The notes: generated by a model from the sequence alone, not told the origin. Counted from the first letter of the stretch, positions 8,858 through 18,332 are shown. The stretch: 64,000 bases of DNA from RUG14199 sp045535205 (GCA_045535205.1 JAZSLF010000097.1:7729-71728); one strand, 5' to 3'. Made by a program: numbers and translations.

Positions 8858-11800
8858 ATGAAAAGAGCACCAAAAGTTTTAATTTCACTTCTGCTGCTTG
8901 TGTCTATGCTCGGAAATCTTATTCCGATAGTTTCACTTGCGGCCGACAGTGATACTGTCGGCGGTTTTTATTATAAACCCGCTTCATCAGTAGTCCCCGG
9001 AAAAGAATATCTCGTACTCAGCACCAACAACACGGGCACCGCTTATGCCCTCGCACCCACAGACAGCGCAAGTACGGAAAACAAAAACACAACAAAATCA
9101 GTACCCGTATCTATCAATGCGGACGGCACCGTTTCGGGTTCTGACAGCACAGCGGAACTTGAATGGGAATTTATTCAGTCCACTCCTACCACCTCTGATA
9201 ACAGAGCAAAAGTCCTTTATATGCTTCAAAATAAGGCCACCGGAGCTTACCTGTGGAATCCTTCATATGAAGTTGACACAAGTGTATTCGGTACTTGTAT
9301 TACGCCTATACAGGATGCATATAACGGAAGTACATTTGCTGCATTCGATTACAACACAGCATTAACTGCTGCAACGGGATCAGAGAACATTCTCGGCGAT
9401 ATAACCGGAACAGCAACGTTCCAGGGAGCATGGATGAAACTTCAGTCTCCTTCAAACGGTGACGGCAACTTCGCAGTTAACTTTACGAGAAGCACCCTTT
9501 CTACAAACACCTGGAGATTTTTCACATATACATATCACACAGGTCTTGCAGCTCAGGGAACTACTCTTACTGTTGGTCAGCAAGCACGTATTTATACCGA
9601 CACTACAGGTAATCCCGGTTTTGCACAGGATTATTCTTTCCTCGTATCATCAAGCCCTATTCAGAGTGGATGGAATTCACCGAGCCTTGATCTTATTTCT
9701 TTTGCAAAGTTGAATGGAGCGTCCTTCTTTACAGGTAATATCAAGAGAATCAGACTCGACCTTCAGGATACAAACACTAAGCCAAATCAACACGGTTTTG
9801 TTGACTCTGTAGCTCTCGGTAAGACAGCTGCAGGTATCCAGACCTTGGCAATGTACAGAAATGATGTAGCGAACGCTCGCGGCGGTGGCCTTATGCCTTC
9901 CGTTGAATATCCCTTCTGTCAGTTTGAAATCGGTAACATCAATAACAATCATTGGGCAATTGCTTTCTATTCAAATCAGTCCGCAAGTAAGAATTATATG
10001 ATGGCTCCTGATACTGACGGCGGTCCTTTCAGATTCGGTTATAACCATGCAGGAATTTACCTTTATGAAAAAGTTTACGATGATAATAGTTCCTTTGAAT
10101 GGGTAATAGCCGATGAGTTAATTAATGGTGAAGAATTTGCTCTCGTAAGTGTGAACAACGGTACAGGCAAAATATTCAATTGTGACGGTACAGTTTCAAC
10201 AGTTACGGTATCGGGTAACAGAATTATTTCCGAAGTACCTGCAACATCCACATGGTCAGCGTATATTAATAGTGATATAAACGGAACTAATGCTGTCAGC
10301 GGTCAAAAAGGCTTCTGGCTTGCAGCAAATTATTTAATTGCAAGTACAGCAGCACAGCCTCAATATATAAATATCAGGCCCTTCCTTATCACTCATGGAA
10401 ATAATGTAAATACCACATATCCTCACTCTTCTGTAGTTGGAAATTACTACGATACAAATCTTTGTAATTACACATGGAACTATGAAAACGGTAAGCTTAT
10501 AAGTGCTCACATCAATAAGGCACAGGTCGTTGGCGCAACTAATGATGCAACGAAATCTGTTGGATTCAGCGGTGATGCACTTACAACAGACGGTACAGGA
10601 ACAGTTTACATTTTCAAGAAGACATATCATGAGCATAATTACGTTGAAACAAACAGAATAAACGCAACTTGTACAACTGCGGGTGAAGTAACATATATTT
10701 GCGAATGTACAGCAACAAAAACAGATGTAATCGGTGCACTCGGTCATGTGACAGGAGCTCTTTCATCTGTTGACAGAGATTTTCATGGCTATACGTGTAC
10801 ACGTTGCTCCGAGCTCGTTAAATCAGCTCACACGATAACATACGAAGATGATGATGCAGTTTATCACGAAAGAATATGTTTATATTGCGATTACCACGAA
10901 ACCGAAACACACACACTTGATGTAACTACGGTAGATCCCAACTGTGTACACGGTACGATTACAATATCCCATTGTAATTATTGCGGATTCCATGATGAAA
11001 GTGATGACGGGGATTTTTCGGGTCACGTAAATAATCCCGGTAGCGTACTTATACCTGCAAGCTGTACTACTGAAGGTACGCTAAAATACACATGTCTTGT
11101 GTGCGGTGATGCTTCCGGCATAGGAACTATTGAAGCACACGGTCATATGTATTCAGATTGGTACAATAAAAACGCAACCACCAGAGTGAAAAAATGTCTC
11201 CATTGCGGAGATGAGATTACTGAAAATTACAGTAATTATACCACTGATTATGTATACGGCCTCGTTGATTATCCTATCTCTGGCAGAGATTACATTATTG
11301 CGAATACAGCTTATACCGGAAACGGTTTCGCTGCTGCTTCTCCTAATTATGTTGATTCATCAAAGGAAACTATAGTATCAACTCCTATCATCATTAACGG
11401 TAAAGACAGTACCTCCCCTGTTCCTTATATTAAACCGAATTCCGCAGGCGAAAATATTCTCTGGACGGCAGAAGTGAACGGAAATAAGTTTGCCTTCAAA
11501 AATATCGGAACAAATGAATACCTTTGGGCAAGAACAATGACAAGCGAATCCTGTCCTGAATGGATCCATAATAATATCGGTTCTTCTACAAATCTTTCCG
11601 ATTATCTTTTCAGTGCCGTCACAGCTTCAGGTGCAGGCGGTAGCGGTGAGGCTATAATCTCAGGACTCGGTACGGAACTTATTGCTCCTACAGGTATCAG
11701 AGTTGGTTTTGAGGAGAATATTTATTCAAACGGATTTACTATTCCCGGTAAAAATGCTCTTCGTTTCCAGCCCGGAGATTTCCACTATCCTATAGTTGGT

Positions 11801-14500
11801 TTTGTTAATCCCGACGGTAATGTAATAAGACACGAGAACGATTTATTCCCCGATATTACAGGAAATCTCACTATTGACTTTGATCTGCATTTCACGTCGC
11901 CCGACTGTTGTATCATTCTTTACAAGCCTGATTATACGAACGGACTCTACGGTCAGAGAATTGAAATTCTCGGCGGCTCATATAATACGGATCCTAACGG
12001 CGGCACATGCGTCAACTTTGTTACAAATACAATAAATCCCAACGGCTCTTTAAATAATGACGCTTACGTTTACGGAATCAACCTCAATGATCCTAAGTTT
12101 GACGGAACTGACATTGATAACGGTCTTACTTGGGGCGAAAACACATGGCATCATATAAGAATTATTTGCGATGAAACTTCCAACAGTACAGAGCTGTATA
12201 TTGACAACGTACTTGTTGCAAAAGTAGATGGTTGGATCTTTAAGTCTCCCGTTATCAATGATGCCGATGGTGTTGTAAGTAATAAGCATTCTCATAAGGG
12301 CATTTATATGCTCAGCTGGATCAATAAGGCGGGTAACCCCGTACACACTCAAAGCGGAATGCCTATGAGATTTATTCAATACGGATCTGATAATGGCGAT
12401 TGGAATGTTTGGGTCGATAATCTTAATATCAAGTCCGAACGAGTACATATATACGATGACTACGATGATACAAGAAATGCAGTATACGGCGTCGAAAGTA
12501 ATATTACAGCTGAATTTGTAAACGTCGTGGATCCTACTGTGGTTTCTCCTGAACTTATCGCTCAGAATGTATTTGTAGCAGATAATGACGTTTCAAACAA
12601 AGTATATCTTTATGAAAAGATGTATAAATATGACATTGAGTATTACTATGACGGAATTAAAGACGACAGCCTTACGGAAACAGGCTATCGTTCAATTGGG
12701 GCATCTGTAACATATTCTGATAAAGCCAAACTTGGTTATATTTTTGACAAAGCTTCCCCCGCAGGAACAATAACTGTAGGAGAGAATACAGCAAATAACG
12801 TTATCAAAGTATATTATGTAAGTGCCGGATCTGCTAATAACGACAGCTATGCTGTAAGTTTTTCCAAAACAGCAATACCTGCAGCTTATTTTGCAGAAAA
12901 CGATACTATCAGAAATTCTGTTACAAATTATACACTTAGCGGTATAGCTTCTGCTATAAATGGAAGTGTTAATACTATTTATACATCAAGTATTGTAAAT
13001 AACGCAGTAGTAAACAGCAATGGTGTAACAGTTACTCTTGAAAACGGTAACGTAATTGTAAATTCCACGAATACTACAGATATTAATGTAGATTTTTATC
13101 TCCAGTATTCATTTACGCAGAATGGACAGACAGCATATATCTATTCTTCAGCAAAACTTATTTCCGCAACATCTATTTATTTTGAAGATAACGCAGGGCT
13201 TATAAATTATGCCGGCGGAACACTTCAAAACGGTGGTAACTACGGTTGGGAAAAGGTTGGATCAGGCTCTGTTCCTACAGCCCTTTATAACGATGTTTAC
13301 GGATATTCCGATACATATAATAATGTAGCAAACATTCAGTATAGTGCAGGCTCTTCATACAAGCTTACAATGCCCGAAAGACCTGATTATGAAAACGAGG
13401 CTTACGCTTCATTCATATTTAACGGCACAGGCTTTGATGTTATCAGCCACGCCGATTCAACCGCCGGTATAGTATTCGTAGATGTTTATAACGTGGTAAA
13501 CGGTGTTCGTACAGGCGATGCTGTCAGAAGTTATTTTGTAAATAACTATCTTGGCTACACTTACAACGGAGAAGAATGGCTTCCTACAGACAACGCCGAT
13601 GCTATTTGGCAGGTTCCCGTGATCAAGGTTGACGATCTTGCATACGGCACTTATGAAGCTGTAATTACACCTACATACGTCAGAGACTTTAAGGGCAGAA
13701 CAGAGGGTGATACAAACTTCTATCTTGACGCTGTAAGAATTTACGCACCTATGGAAAACAATGAAGCATTCAATTCTGTTTATGCCGCTGTCGGACAGTA
13801 TGCACCTGTATATTACGATATAGGCGAGCTCATTATCAGCAGCGATAACGACAATTGGAACAGCGGATGTTCCGGTGTCATGTACATTACGGGTAAGGGC
13901 TCGACAGCAACAGCGTCCGATTACACAAAATTCGGTCCTAACCACGAGGTATATCTTAACAGCTCCGATTATATTTCTTTCTATCTTGTATCTGACTCTC
14001 CCTCAGCCAATATTGCAATCGGTGCATCTGCCATCGGTTCTGCGGCAACTCTCAGCACAGCACACGGAAAGAATACCACAGAATATACGCTTAAATCGGG
14101 TCTCGATATGTATTATCCCTTAAACGTAGAATGGACCTTTGAAAACGGTGCTTATAAGACTGATATTATAACAGTATCAGCTAAGTCAGGTCTCGTTTCC
14201 GTAACAGATATAAGATGTACAGAAGAGGCAGCTGCAGTTTCAACATTATCCTTTGAAACATATTCCGCTTCCGTAATGGAAAGCTCTTTGGATAGTATTA
14301 TCGAAATTCTTAATGCAGTTCTCGGCGATGTAAACGGTGACAACGTAGTGAACGCTCTTGACTCTCTTATAGCAAAGCTTTACGTAACAGGTTCCAAGGA
14401 ACTTACCGAAGCACAGCTTTACGCACTTGACCTTAACGGCGACGGTGTAATAAACAGTAAAGACGTGCTTAAACTCAAGTTACTCATTCTCGGTAAATGA
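8858..14500 (+). CDS. Large secreted modular protein with LamG-like domain and C-terminal type I dockerin
   Basis: An 1880-residue exported protein. Residues 1-29 are a Sec signal peptide. Two similar modules open with PGKEYLVLSTN (about residue 48) and SGRDYIIANTA (about 810). Residues about 590-790 are rich in CxxC pairs (CTRCSEL, CLYCDYH, CNYCGFH, CLVCGD, CLHCGDE), probably several small metal-binding or disulfide units. About 1000-1130 resembles a LamG/ConA-like carbohydrate-binding fold (ENTWHHIRIICD, TELYIDNVLVAKVDG). About 1257-1320 resembles a MucBP/InlB-type repeat (YYYDG...KVYY). The last 60 residues form a dockerin with two calcium loops (DVNGDNVVNALD and DLNGDGVINSKD). Dockerins bind cohesins on a scaffoldin or the cell surface. 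I recognise no catalytic domain, so a binding or adhesion role is likely. AAAGGAG precedes the ATG. Confidence 0.8.
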   Translation: MKRAPKVLISLLLLVSMLGNLIPIVSLAADSDTVGGFYYKPASSVVPGKEYLVLSTNNTGTAYALAPTDSASTENKNTTKSVPVSINADGTVSGSDSTAELEWEFIQSTPTTSDNRAKVLYMLQNKATGAYLWNPSYEVDTSVFGTCITPIQDAYNGSTFAAFDYNTALTAATGSENILGDITGTATFQGAWMKLQSPSNGDGNFAVNFTRSTLSTNTWRFFTYTYHTGLAAQGTTLTVGQQARIYTDTTGNPGFAQDYSFLVSSSPIQSGWNSPSLDLISFAKLNGASFFTGNIKRIRLDLQDTNTKPNQHGFVDSVALGKTAAGIQTLAMYRNDVANARGGGLMPSVEYPFCQFEIGNINNNHWAIAFYSNQSASKNYMMAPDTDGGPFRFGYNHAGIYLYEKVYDDNSSFEWVIADELINGEEFALVSVNNGTGKIFNCDGTVSTVTVSGNRIISEVPATSTWSAYINSDINGTNAVSGQKGFWLAANYLIASTAAQPQYINIRPFLITHGNNVNTTYPHSSVVGNYYDTNLCNYTWNYENGKLISAHINKAQVVGATNDATKSVGFSGDALTTDGTGTVYIFKKTYHEHNYVETNRINATCTTAGEVTYICECTATKTDVIGALGHVTGALSSVDRDFHGYTCTRCSELVKSAHTITYEDDDAVYHERICLYCDYHETETHTLDVTTVDPNCVHGTITISHCNYCGFHDESDDGDFSGHVNNPGSVLIPASCTTEGTLKYTCLVCGDASGIGTIEAHGHMYSDWYNKNATTRVKKCLHCGDEITENYSNYTTDYVYGLVDYPISGRDYIIANTAYTGNGFAAASPNYVDSSKETIVSTPIIINGKDSTSPVPYIKPNSAGENILWTAEVNGNKFAFKNIGTNEYLWARTMTSESCPEWIHNNIGSSTNLSDYLFSAVTASGAGGSGEAIISGLGTELIAPTGIRVGFEENIYSNGFTIPGKNALRFQPGDFHYPIVGFVNPDGNVIRHENDLFPDITGNLTIDFDLHFTSPDCCIILYKPDYTNGLYGQRIEILGGSYNTDPNGGTCVNFVTNTINPNGSLNNDAYVYGINLNDPKFDGTDIDNGLTWGENTWHHIRIICDETSNSTELYIDNVLVAKVDGWIFKSPVINDADGVVSNKHSHKGIYMLSWINKAGNPVHTQSGMPMRFIQYGSDNGDWNVWVDNLNIKSERVHIYDDYDDTRNAVYGVESNITAEFVNVVDPTVVSPELIAQNVFVADNDVSNKVYLYEKMYKYDIEYYYDGIKDDSLTETGYRSIGASVTYSDKAKLGYIFDKASPAGTITVGENTANNVIKVYYVSAGSANNDSYAVSFSKTAIPAAYFAENDTIRNSVTNYTLSGIASAINGSVNTIYTSSIVNNAVVNSNGVTVTLENGNVIVNSTNTTDINVDFYLQYSFTQNGQTAYIYSSAKLISATSIYFEDNAGLINYAGGTLQNGGNYGWEKVGSGSVPTALYNDVYGYSDTYNNVANIQYSAGSSYKLTMPERPDYENEAYASFIFNGTGFDVISHADSTAGIVFVDVYNVVNGVRTGDAVRSYFVNNYLGYTYNGEEWLPTDNADAIWQVPVIKVDDLAYGTYEAVITPTYVRDFKGRTEGDTNFYLDAVRIYAPMENNEAFNSVYAAVGQYAPVYYDIGELIISSDNDNWNSGCSGVMYITGKGSTATASDYTKFGPNHEVYLNSSDYISFYLVSDSPSANIAIGASAIGSAATLSTAHGKNTTEYTLKSGLDMYYPLNVEWTFENGAYKTDIITVSAKSGLVSVTDIRCTEEAAAVSTLSFETYSASVMESSLDSIIEILNAVLGDVNGDNVVNALDSLIAKLYVTGSKELTEAQLYALDLNGDGVINSKDVLKLKLLILGK

Positions 14501-14532
14501 GCGACACCAGAAATATATATAGGAGGATAACG

Positions 14533-14781
14533 ATGAAAAAGAGTTATACAAAACCTGAAATAACCTTTGACAGTTTCGGTGTTTCTGCAAATTTTGCAGC
14601 TTCTGTCGGCTCTTGTGCCCATGCGGCAGACCTTTCACTCGAAGCAAGCTGCGGCGTATATATTGCCGGAAGACTTTTATTTACCAGTGAGATAACAGGT
14701 TGCAAATATATTTCTAATGATGGTGAATTCGGTGCATGTTATTATATTCCCAGTGGAGACAGCAACGTATTTATATCGTAA
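14533..14781 (+). CDS. Small cysteine-containing peptide, possible peptide-natural-product precursor
   Basis: An 82-residue protein starting MKKSYTKPEITFDSFGVS. The frame extends upstream, but AGGAGGA at 14521-14527 points to the ATG at 14533. It begins 32 bases after the dockerin gene and ends before a strong terminator, so it is probably co-transcribed. There is no hydrophobic signal segment. The N-terminal part is charged and leader-like; the rest holds four cysteines (SVGSCAHAA, EASCGVY, TGCKYIS, GACYYIP), many Ser/Gly/Ala and ends GDSNVFIS. I recall short proteins beginning with a similar K-x-Y-x-KPxIxF pattern in related gut Clostridia, without known function. A modified-peptide precursor or a small partner of the dockerin protein are both possible. 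No modifying enzyme lies nearby. Confidence 0.7.
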   Translation: MKKSYTKPEITFDSFGVSANFAASVGSCAHAADLSLEASCGVYIAGRLLFTSEITGCKYISNDGEFGACYYIPSGDSNVFIS

Positions 14782-14799
14782 AGAATAACTGAAACTATA

Positions 14800-14830
14800 G
14801 ACCGCACGCCCAATGGGTGTGCGGTCTTTT
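14800..14830 (+). terminator. Rho-independent terminator after the dockerin protein/peptide pair
   Basis: Arms GACCGCACGCCC / GGGTGTGCGGTC (one G-T pair) with an AAT loop, followed by TTTT. Confidence 0.9.
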
Positions 14831-14836
14831 ATATTG

Positions 14837-14870
14837 AAAGAGCCTCAGCCTTTGCAGCTTGAGACTCTTT
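14837..14870. terminator. Imperfect hairpin at the end of the spoIIA operon
   Basis: AAAGAG...CTCTTT imperfect stem just beyond the sigF stop; it probably terminates the leftward operon, and it faces the terminator at 14800-14830. Confidence 0.5.
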
Positions 14871-14881
14871 AGTATTTGATT

Positions 14882-15613
14882 TTATGCAAGCTTATCTCTC
14901 AAATAAGCAAAAATCTTTTTTTCTTCTCTTGAAATCTTAACCTGAGTCATACCGAGCTTTGCAGCTGTCTCTTGTTGAGACAGGCATTTATAATAACGCA
15001 GAATAATGATTTTACGCCATGTTGGCTCAAGGCTGTTAATAGAGTCAAGAAGTGCAATTCTTTCTATTTCACTTTCAAAGGGATTTTCAGAAGCCGCAAG
15101 TGAATTTTCAAGCGTTAATCCTTCGTTGTCACCGACAACCGCTGAAAGAGAATATACAGGAGAGATCGCATCAAGTGCTTCGCAGATCTCCTCACAGCTT
15201 AATTTGCACATATCGGATAATTCGGATACGGTTGGTTCCCGACCGTTTTCCGAGGCGTATTTTTCTTTTGCTTTAATAATCGCATATCCGTTTTGTTTTC
15301 GTATTCTGCTTACTTTTATAAGACCGTCATCTCTGAGAAATTTCCGTATTTCTCCCATTATCATGGGAACAGCATAAGTAGAAAATGCGTTTCCTTTAGT
15401 TATGTCAAAGCTTCTTATAGCTTTCAGCATTCCGATTAGTCCTATTTGTATCAGATCTTCAAGCTCACAGCCTCTTCCTATAAATCGTTTTGCAACAGAT
15501 GTTACAAGTGTATAATTATCACGTATTAATGCTTCCATGGCGAGCTCGTCGCCGTTTGCGGCACTTTTTAAATATTCAAGGTTATTCTTATACTGTTTTC
15601 CAGACTTCTCCAT
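14882..15613 (-). CDS. sigF: RNA polymerase sporulation sigma factor SigF
   Basis: A sigma-70 family factor of 243 residues that directs forespore transcription. Region 2 is recognisable as LEDLIQIGLIGMLKAIRSFD with FSTYAVPMIMGEIRKFLRDD, region 3 as NGREPTVSELSDM, and region 4.2 as a helix-turn-helix at the C-terminus (SQQETAAKLGMTQVKISR). Gene order spoIIAA-spoIIAB-sigF is the classical spoIIA operon, which decides SigF rather than SigG. The frame extends three codons to a TTG at 15622 overlapping the spoIIAB stop; I chose the ATG at 15613, but neither has a clear ribosome site, suggesting translational coupling. SigF is held inactive by SpoIIAB until septation. Confidence 0.93.
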   Translation of the reverse strand: MEKSGKQYKNNLEYLKSAANGDELAMEALIRDNYTLVTSVAKRFIGRGCELEDLIQIGLIGMLKAIRSFDITKGNAFSTYAVPMIMGEIRKFLRDDGLIKVSRIRKQNGYAIIKAKEKYASENGREPTVSELSDMCKLSCEEICEALDAISPVYSLSAVVGDNEGLTLENSLAASENPFESEIERIALLDSINSLEPTWRKIIILRYYKCLSQQETAAKLGMTQVKISREEKKIFAYLRDKLA

Positions 15614-15618
15614 ATGTA

Positions 15619-16056
15619 TCAAGCAATCTTTTTCACAAGTCTTACTCTTGTGCCGTTACCGTTTTTGGAATAAACCTTAATTTTATCGGTAAATGTTTCC
15701 ATGACCGTAAACCCCATTCCGCTTCTTTCTCCATCTGTATTTGTCGTATACATCGGCTCCATAGCCTTTTCTACATCATCAATACCGCAGCCTTTATCAA
15801 TGATGTCGATAATTACAATACGTTCATCTGTAAGTGAAGCTTTAAGCTTTATGATCCCCACAGTACCGCTATAGCCGTGAACTATTGAATTGGTAACAGC
15901 TTCCGAAACAGCACATTTAATATCCGAAATATCCTCAACGTTCGGATTCAGTTGCATCAAAAAGGAAGAGATAAATGAACGTGCAAGTGATTCATTTACG
16001 GAAACGGAAGGGAATATCAGTTGTGATGAGTTAATAATTACAGTTTTCTTTTTCAT
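15619..16056 (-). CDS. spoIIAB: Anti-sigma F factor / serine kinase SpoIIAB
   Basis: A 145-residue GHKL-fold kinase that binds SigF and phosphorylates SpoIIAA. The N box (CAVSEAVTNSIVHGY), G1 box (DIIDKGCGIDD) and G2 box (GERSGMGFTVMETF) of the ATP site are all intact. The length matches the family. Its ATG overlaps the spoIIAA stop by four bases and its stop lies directly before sigF, so the three proteins are translationally coupled, as expected for a partner-switch system that depends on stoichiometry. Confidence 0.96.
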   Translation of the reverse strand: MKKKTVIINSSQLIFPSVSVNESLARSFISSFLMQLNPNVEDISDIKCAVSEAVTNSIVHGYSGTVGIIKLKASLTDERIVIIDIIDKGCGIDDVEKAMEPMYTTNTDGERSGMGFTVMETFTDKIKVYSKNGNGTRVRLVKKIA

Positions 16057-16391
16057 ATTATTTTCTTCTTTCCGGTTATTTCAAAAAATTTTTCACACCC
16101 TGCAATTTTGAGGATCTTCATTACATTTTTATTAGGATTTAAAATTTTAAAGGTTGAGCCGACTTCAGTTGAAAGTCTGTACCGCCCGAGTATAAGACCG
16201 AGACCGGAGCTGTCCATAAATGAAACGTCAGAAAGATCCAGATATATCATTTTAGGTTGCTCGATAAATATATAAGAATCTATTTTCTTTTTCAATATAG
16301 CTGCACTATGGTGATCAATATCGCCGTTAATTCCGATCACAATACAGTTATCCTTTTTTTCTATTTTCAGTTGTTCGTCAGATGTTCTCAT
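16053..16391 (-). CDS. spoIIAA: Anti-anti-sigma factor SpoIIAA
   Basis: A 112-residue STAS-domain protein. MDSSGLGLILGRY carries the conserved serine (about residue 58) that SpoIIAB phosphorylates; the dephosphorylated form releases SigF from SpoIIAB. It is the first gene of the operon, with AAGGGA ahead of the ATG. A sigma-H promoter would be expected upstream from knowledge of Bacillus, but I could not place one convincingly in 16392-16490. The phosphatase SpoIIE is not in the window. Confidence 0.95.
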   Translation of the reverse strand: MRTSDEQLKIEKKDNCIVIGINGDIDHHSAAILKKKIDSYIFIEQPKMIYLDLSDVSFMDSSGLGLILGRYRLSTEVGSTFKILNPNKNVMKILKIAGCEKFFEITGKKKII

Positions 16392-16490
16392 AAAATATCC
16401 CTTGTTAGTATTTTTTATTATATTGTAACGCTGCTAAGTTGAAAAGAAGGTCGAAAAACAATGCTAATAAATCTTTTTTTTATAACTTTA

Positions 16491-16519
16491 TTGACAATTA
16501 CGTTTATGTGTGTTAGACT
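16491..16519 (+). promoter_or_regulatory. Sigma-A promoter for the phosphofructokinase gene
   Basis: TTGACA (16491-16496) and TAGACT (16514-16519) are 17 bases apart, about 35 bases before the start codon; a run of TATATAATATATAAT follows. Confidence 0.7.
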
Positions 16520-16553
16520 TATATATAATATATAATATATAATTGGAGGTTGT

Positions 16554-17798
16554 ATGTCCATTCTTAAAGGTGCAGCTGTAATCGGTCAGTCCGGCGGTCC
16601 TACAGCAGCTATAAACGCAAGTCTTGCGGGTGTTATTAACGGACTTCTCGATAATAAGGACACAATTACCACCGTATACGGAATGAAGAACGGTATAGAA
16701 GGCTTTTTAAAGGAAGACCTCATTAATCTTTCGGAAGTATTTTCAATTCTCGGCGACAAGGAAAACGACAAGCTGAGATGCCTCTCCCTCACTCCTGCGG
16801 CAGCACTCGGTTCATGCCGTAAAAAATTACCCTCACCTGAAAGCGATCCCGAATTTTTTGAATGTCTCGTTGATCTTTTCAAAAAATATGACATAAGATA
16901 TTTCTTTTATATCGGCGGCAACGATTCTATGGATACGGTTGCCAAGCTTACGGCTTATACAAAAGAGCATGATTACGATATGCGTATTATCGGAGTACCA
17001 AAAACCATTGACAATGACCTTTGCGGTACTGACCATACCCCCGGCTTCGGTTCTGCGGCAAAATATATCGCAACAACCATGCAAGAGATCATTAGAGATT
17101 GCTCTGTATACACAGTTCCCGCAGTAACTATTGTGGAAATAATGGGCAGAGACGCAGGCTGGCTCACAACAGCAGCCGCAATTCCCGGTCCTGTAAACGG
17201 CTACGGACCCGATTACATATATTTACCTGAAAAAACATTCAGCCTTGATAAGTTTATTGAGGACGTTAAAACAGCTCTTAATAAGCATCCGAATGTAGTA
17301 ATCGCTGTTTCCGAAGGCATAAGATTTGAAGATGGCAGATACGTAGGCGAAGGCACTCAAAGCGGTGTTGCAGACGTATTCGGACATAAATATCTTTCAG
17401 GAACCGGTAAAGCTCTTGAGCTTTACGTAAAGGAACAAATAGGATGCAAGGTACGCTCTGTTGAACTCAATATTTCACAGCGCTGTGCTTCTCATATCGC
17501 TTCTAAGACAGACATTTCCGAATCCTTCGGAGTCGGCGATTCTGCAGCAAACTGTGCAGTAAACGGTTCTACCGGCTGCATGATGTCCATAGTTCGCTTG
17601 GAAGGCGAATATGGCATCAGCTATGAACCCCGTGAGATATTCGGCATAGCAAACGCAGTAAGATGTGTTCCCGGCGAATATATCAATGACGAGGGAAATC
17701 ACGTAACCGATGCTTGTATAAACTATTTGCTTCCCTTAATTAACGGCGAAGTTCAACACAAGTACAACATGGGTCTTCCCGAAATATTTGTATTTTAA
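16554..17798 (+). CDS. pfp: 6-phosphofructokinase, probably pyrophosphate-dependent
   Basis: A 414-residue PfkA-family enzyme phosphorylating fructose 6-phosphate in glycolysis. Visible motifs are GQSGGPTAAINASLAG (phosphoryl donor loop), GGNDSMDT, PKTIDNDLCGTDHTPGFGSA with the catalytic TIDND, and EIMGRDAGWL for substrate binding. ATP enzymes have GGDGS and PGTIDND; an Asp after GGN and Lys in PKTIDND are the residues that mark PPi use in the family, so PPi is inferred as the donor. The length exceeds the ~320 residues of ATP-type PfkA and fits the longer PPi group. GGAGG precedes the ATG. It is transcribed away from the spoIIA operon and probably reads into the small PC4-like gene. Confidence 0.92.
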   Translation: MSILKGAAVIGQSGGPTAAINASLAGVINGLLDNKDTITTVYGMKNGIEGFLKEDLINLSEVFSILGDKENDKLRCLSLTPAAALGSCRKKLPSPESDPEFFECLVDLFKKYDIRYFFYIGGNDSMDTVAKLTAYTKEHDYDMRIIGVPKTIDNDLCGTDHTPGFGSAAKYIATTMQEIIRDCSVYTVPAVTIVEIMGRDAGWLTTAAAIPGPVNGYGPDYIYLPEKTFSLDKFIEDVKTALNKHPNVVIAVSEGIRFEDGRYVGEGTQSGVADVFGHKYLSGTGKALELYVKEQIGCKVRSVELNISQRCASHIASKTDISESFGVGDSAANCAVNGSTGCMMSIVRLEGEYGISYEPREIFGIANAVRCVPGEYINDEGNHVTDACINYLLPLINGEVQHKYNMGLPEIFVF

Positions 17799-17836
17799 TT
17801 ATATTAATAATATTTATTCTATGAAGGAGAAAAAAG

Positions 17837-18058
17837 ATGGCAGGCTTTAAGTATGAAATCGTTAAAACACTTGGCGTAGTGTCTCAGCCTAACAATGGAT
17901 GGATCAAAGAACTTAACATGATCAGCTGGAACGGCAGAGAACCTGTTTATGATCTTCGTACATGGGACGAAAGTCATGAAAGAATGGGTAAAGGCATTAC
18001 ACTTACAGAAGACGATCTTAAAAACCTCAAGGATCTTCTTAACGAATTAAACGTATAA
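17837..18058 (+). CDS. YdbC/PC4-like single-stranded nucleic-acid-binding protein
   Basis: A 73-residue protein beginning MAGFKYEIVKTLGVVS, with GWIKELNMISWNGREPVYDLR and WDESHERMGKGITL. These are the hallmarks of the bacterial PC4-like (YdbC) family, which binds single-stranded DNA as a dimer; the cellular role is not settled. The size is normal for the family. AAGGAGA lies before the ATG. It follows pfp by 38 bases without an obvious terminator and ends before a strong terminator, so it is likely part of that transcript. Confidence 0.85.
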   Translation: MAGFKYEIVKTLGVVSQPNNGWIKELNMISWNGREPVYDLRTWDESHERMGKGITLTEDDLKNLKDLLNELNV

Positions 18059-18105
18059 GAGACCCTGAGTTAGCTTTCGGCAGCAGAGAGCTTTATGCAT
18101 TAACT

Positions 18106-18134
18106 AAAAAAAGGAAGCATTGCTTCCTTTTTTT
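18106..18134. terminator. Bidirectional terminator
   Basis: AAAAAAAGGAAGCA / TGCTTCCTTTTTTT, a perfect A/T-flanked hairpin between convergent genes. Confidence 0.9.
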
Positions 18135-18149
18135 ATTAGGTATGAACAC

Positions 18150-18332
18150 TCATCTTGTATAATCTGCAATATTCTGCATGATGGTTCCTACGGTGTCAAG
18201 TGCATTTGCAGTTTTATACTTAATGGTCTTTTTCTTAGGCTTCATTGAGCCTATCGCAACCATTCCCACAGCAGTACCGATTATAACTCCTGTAAGAACT
18301 CCTTTAACAATACCTTTTTTCTCACCGGTCAT
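18150..18332 (-). CDS. Small single-pass membrane protein (YtxH-like)
   Basis: A 60-residue protein: charged N-terminus (MTGEKKGIVKG), one Gly/Ala/Val-rich hydrophobic segment at about residues 9-30, a KPKKK basic stretch and a soluble tail (ALDTVGTIMQNIADYTR). AAGGGGG lies 8 bases before the ATG, which supports it as a real gene. The pattern resembles YtxH-type small membrane proteins; no function can be assigned. It is isolated between terminators on both sides. Confidence 0.65.
   Translation of the reverse strand: MTGEKKGIVKGVLTGVIIGTAVGMVAIGSMKPKKKTIKYKTANALDTVGTIMQNIADYTR

Noticed and set aside
10334..10747. Cysteine-rich minus-strand frame inside the large dockerin protein
   Set aside because: Antisense shadow produced by the codon bias of the dockerin gene; composition is typical of such shadows.
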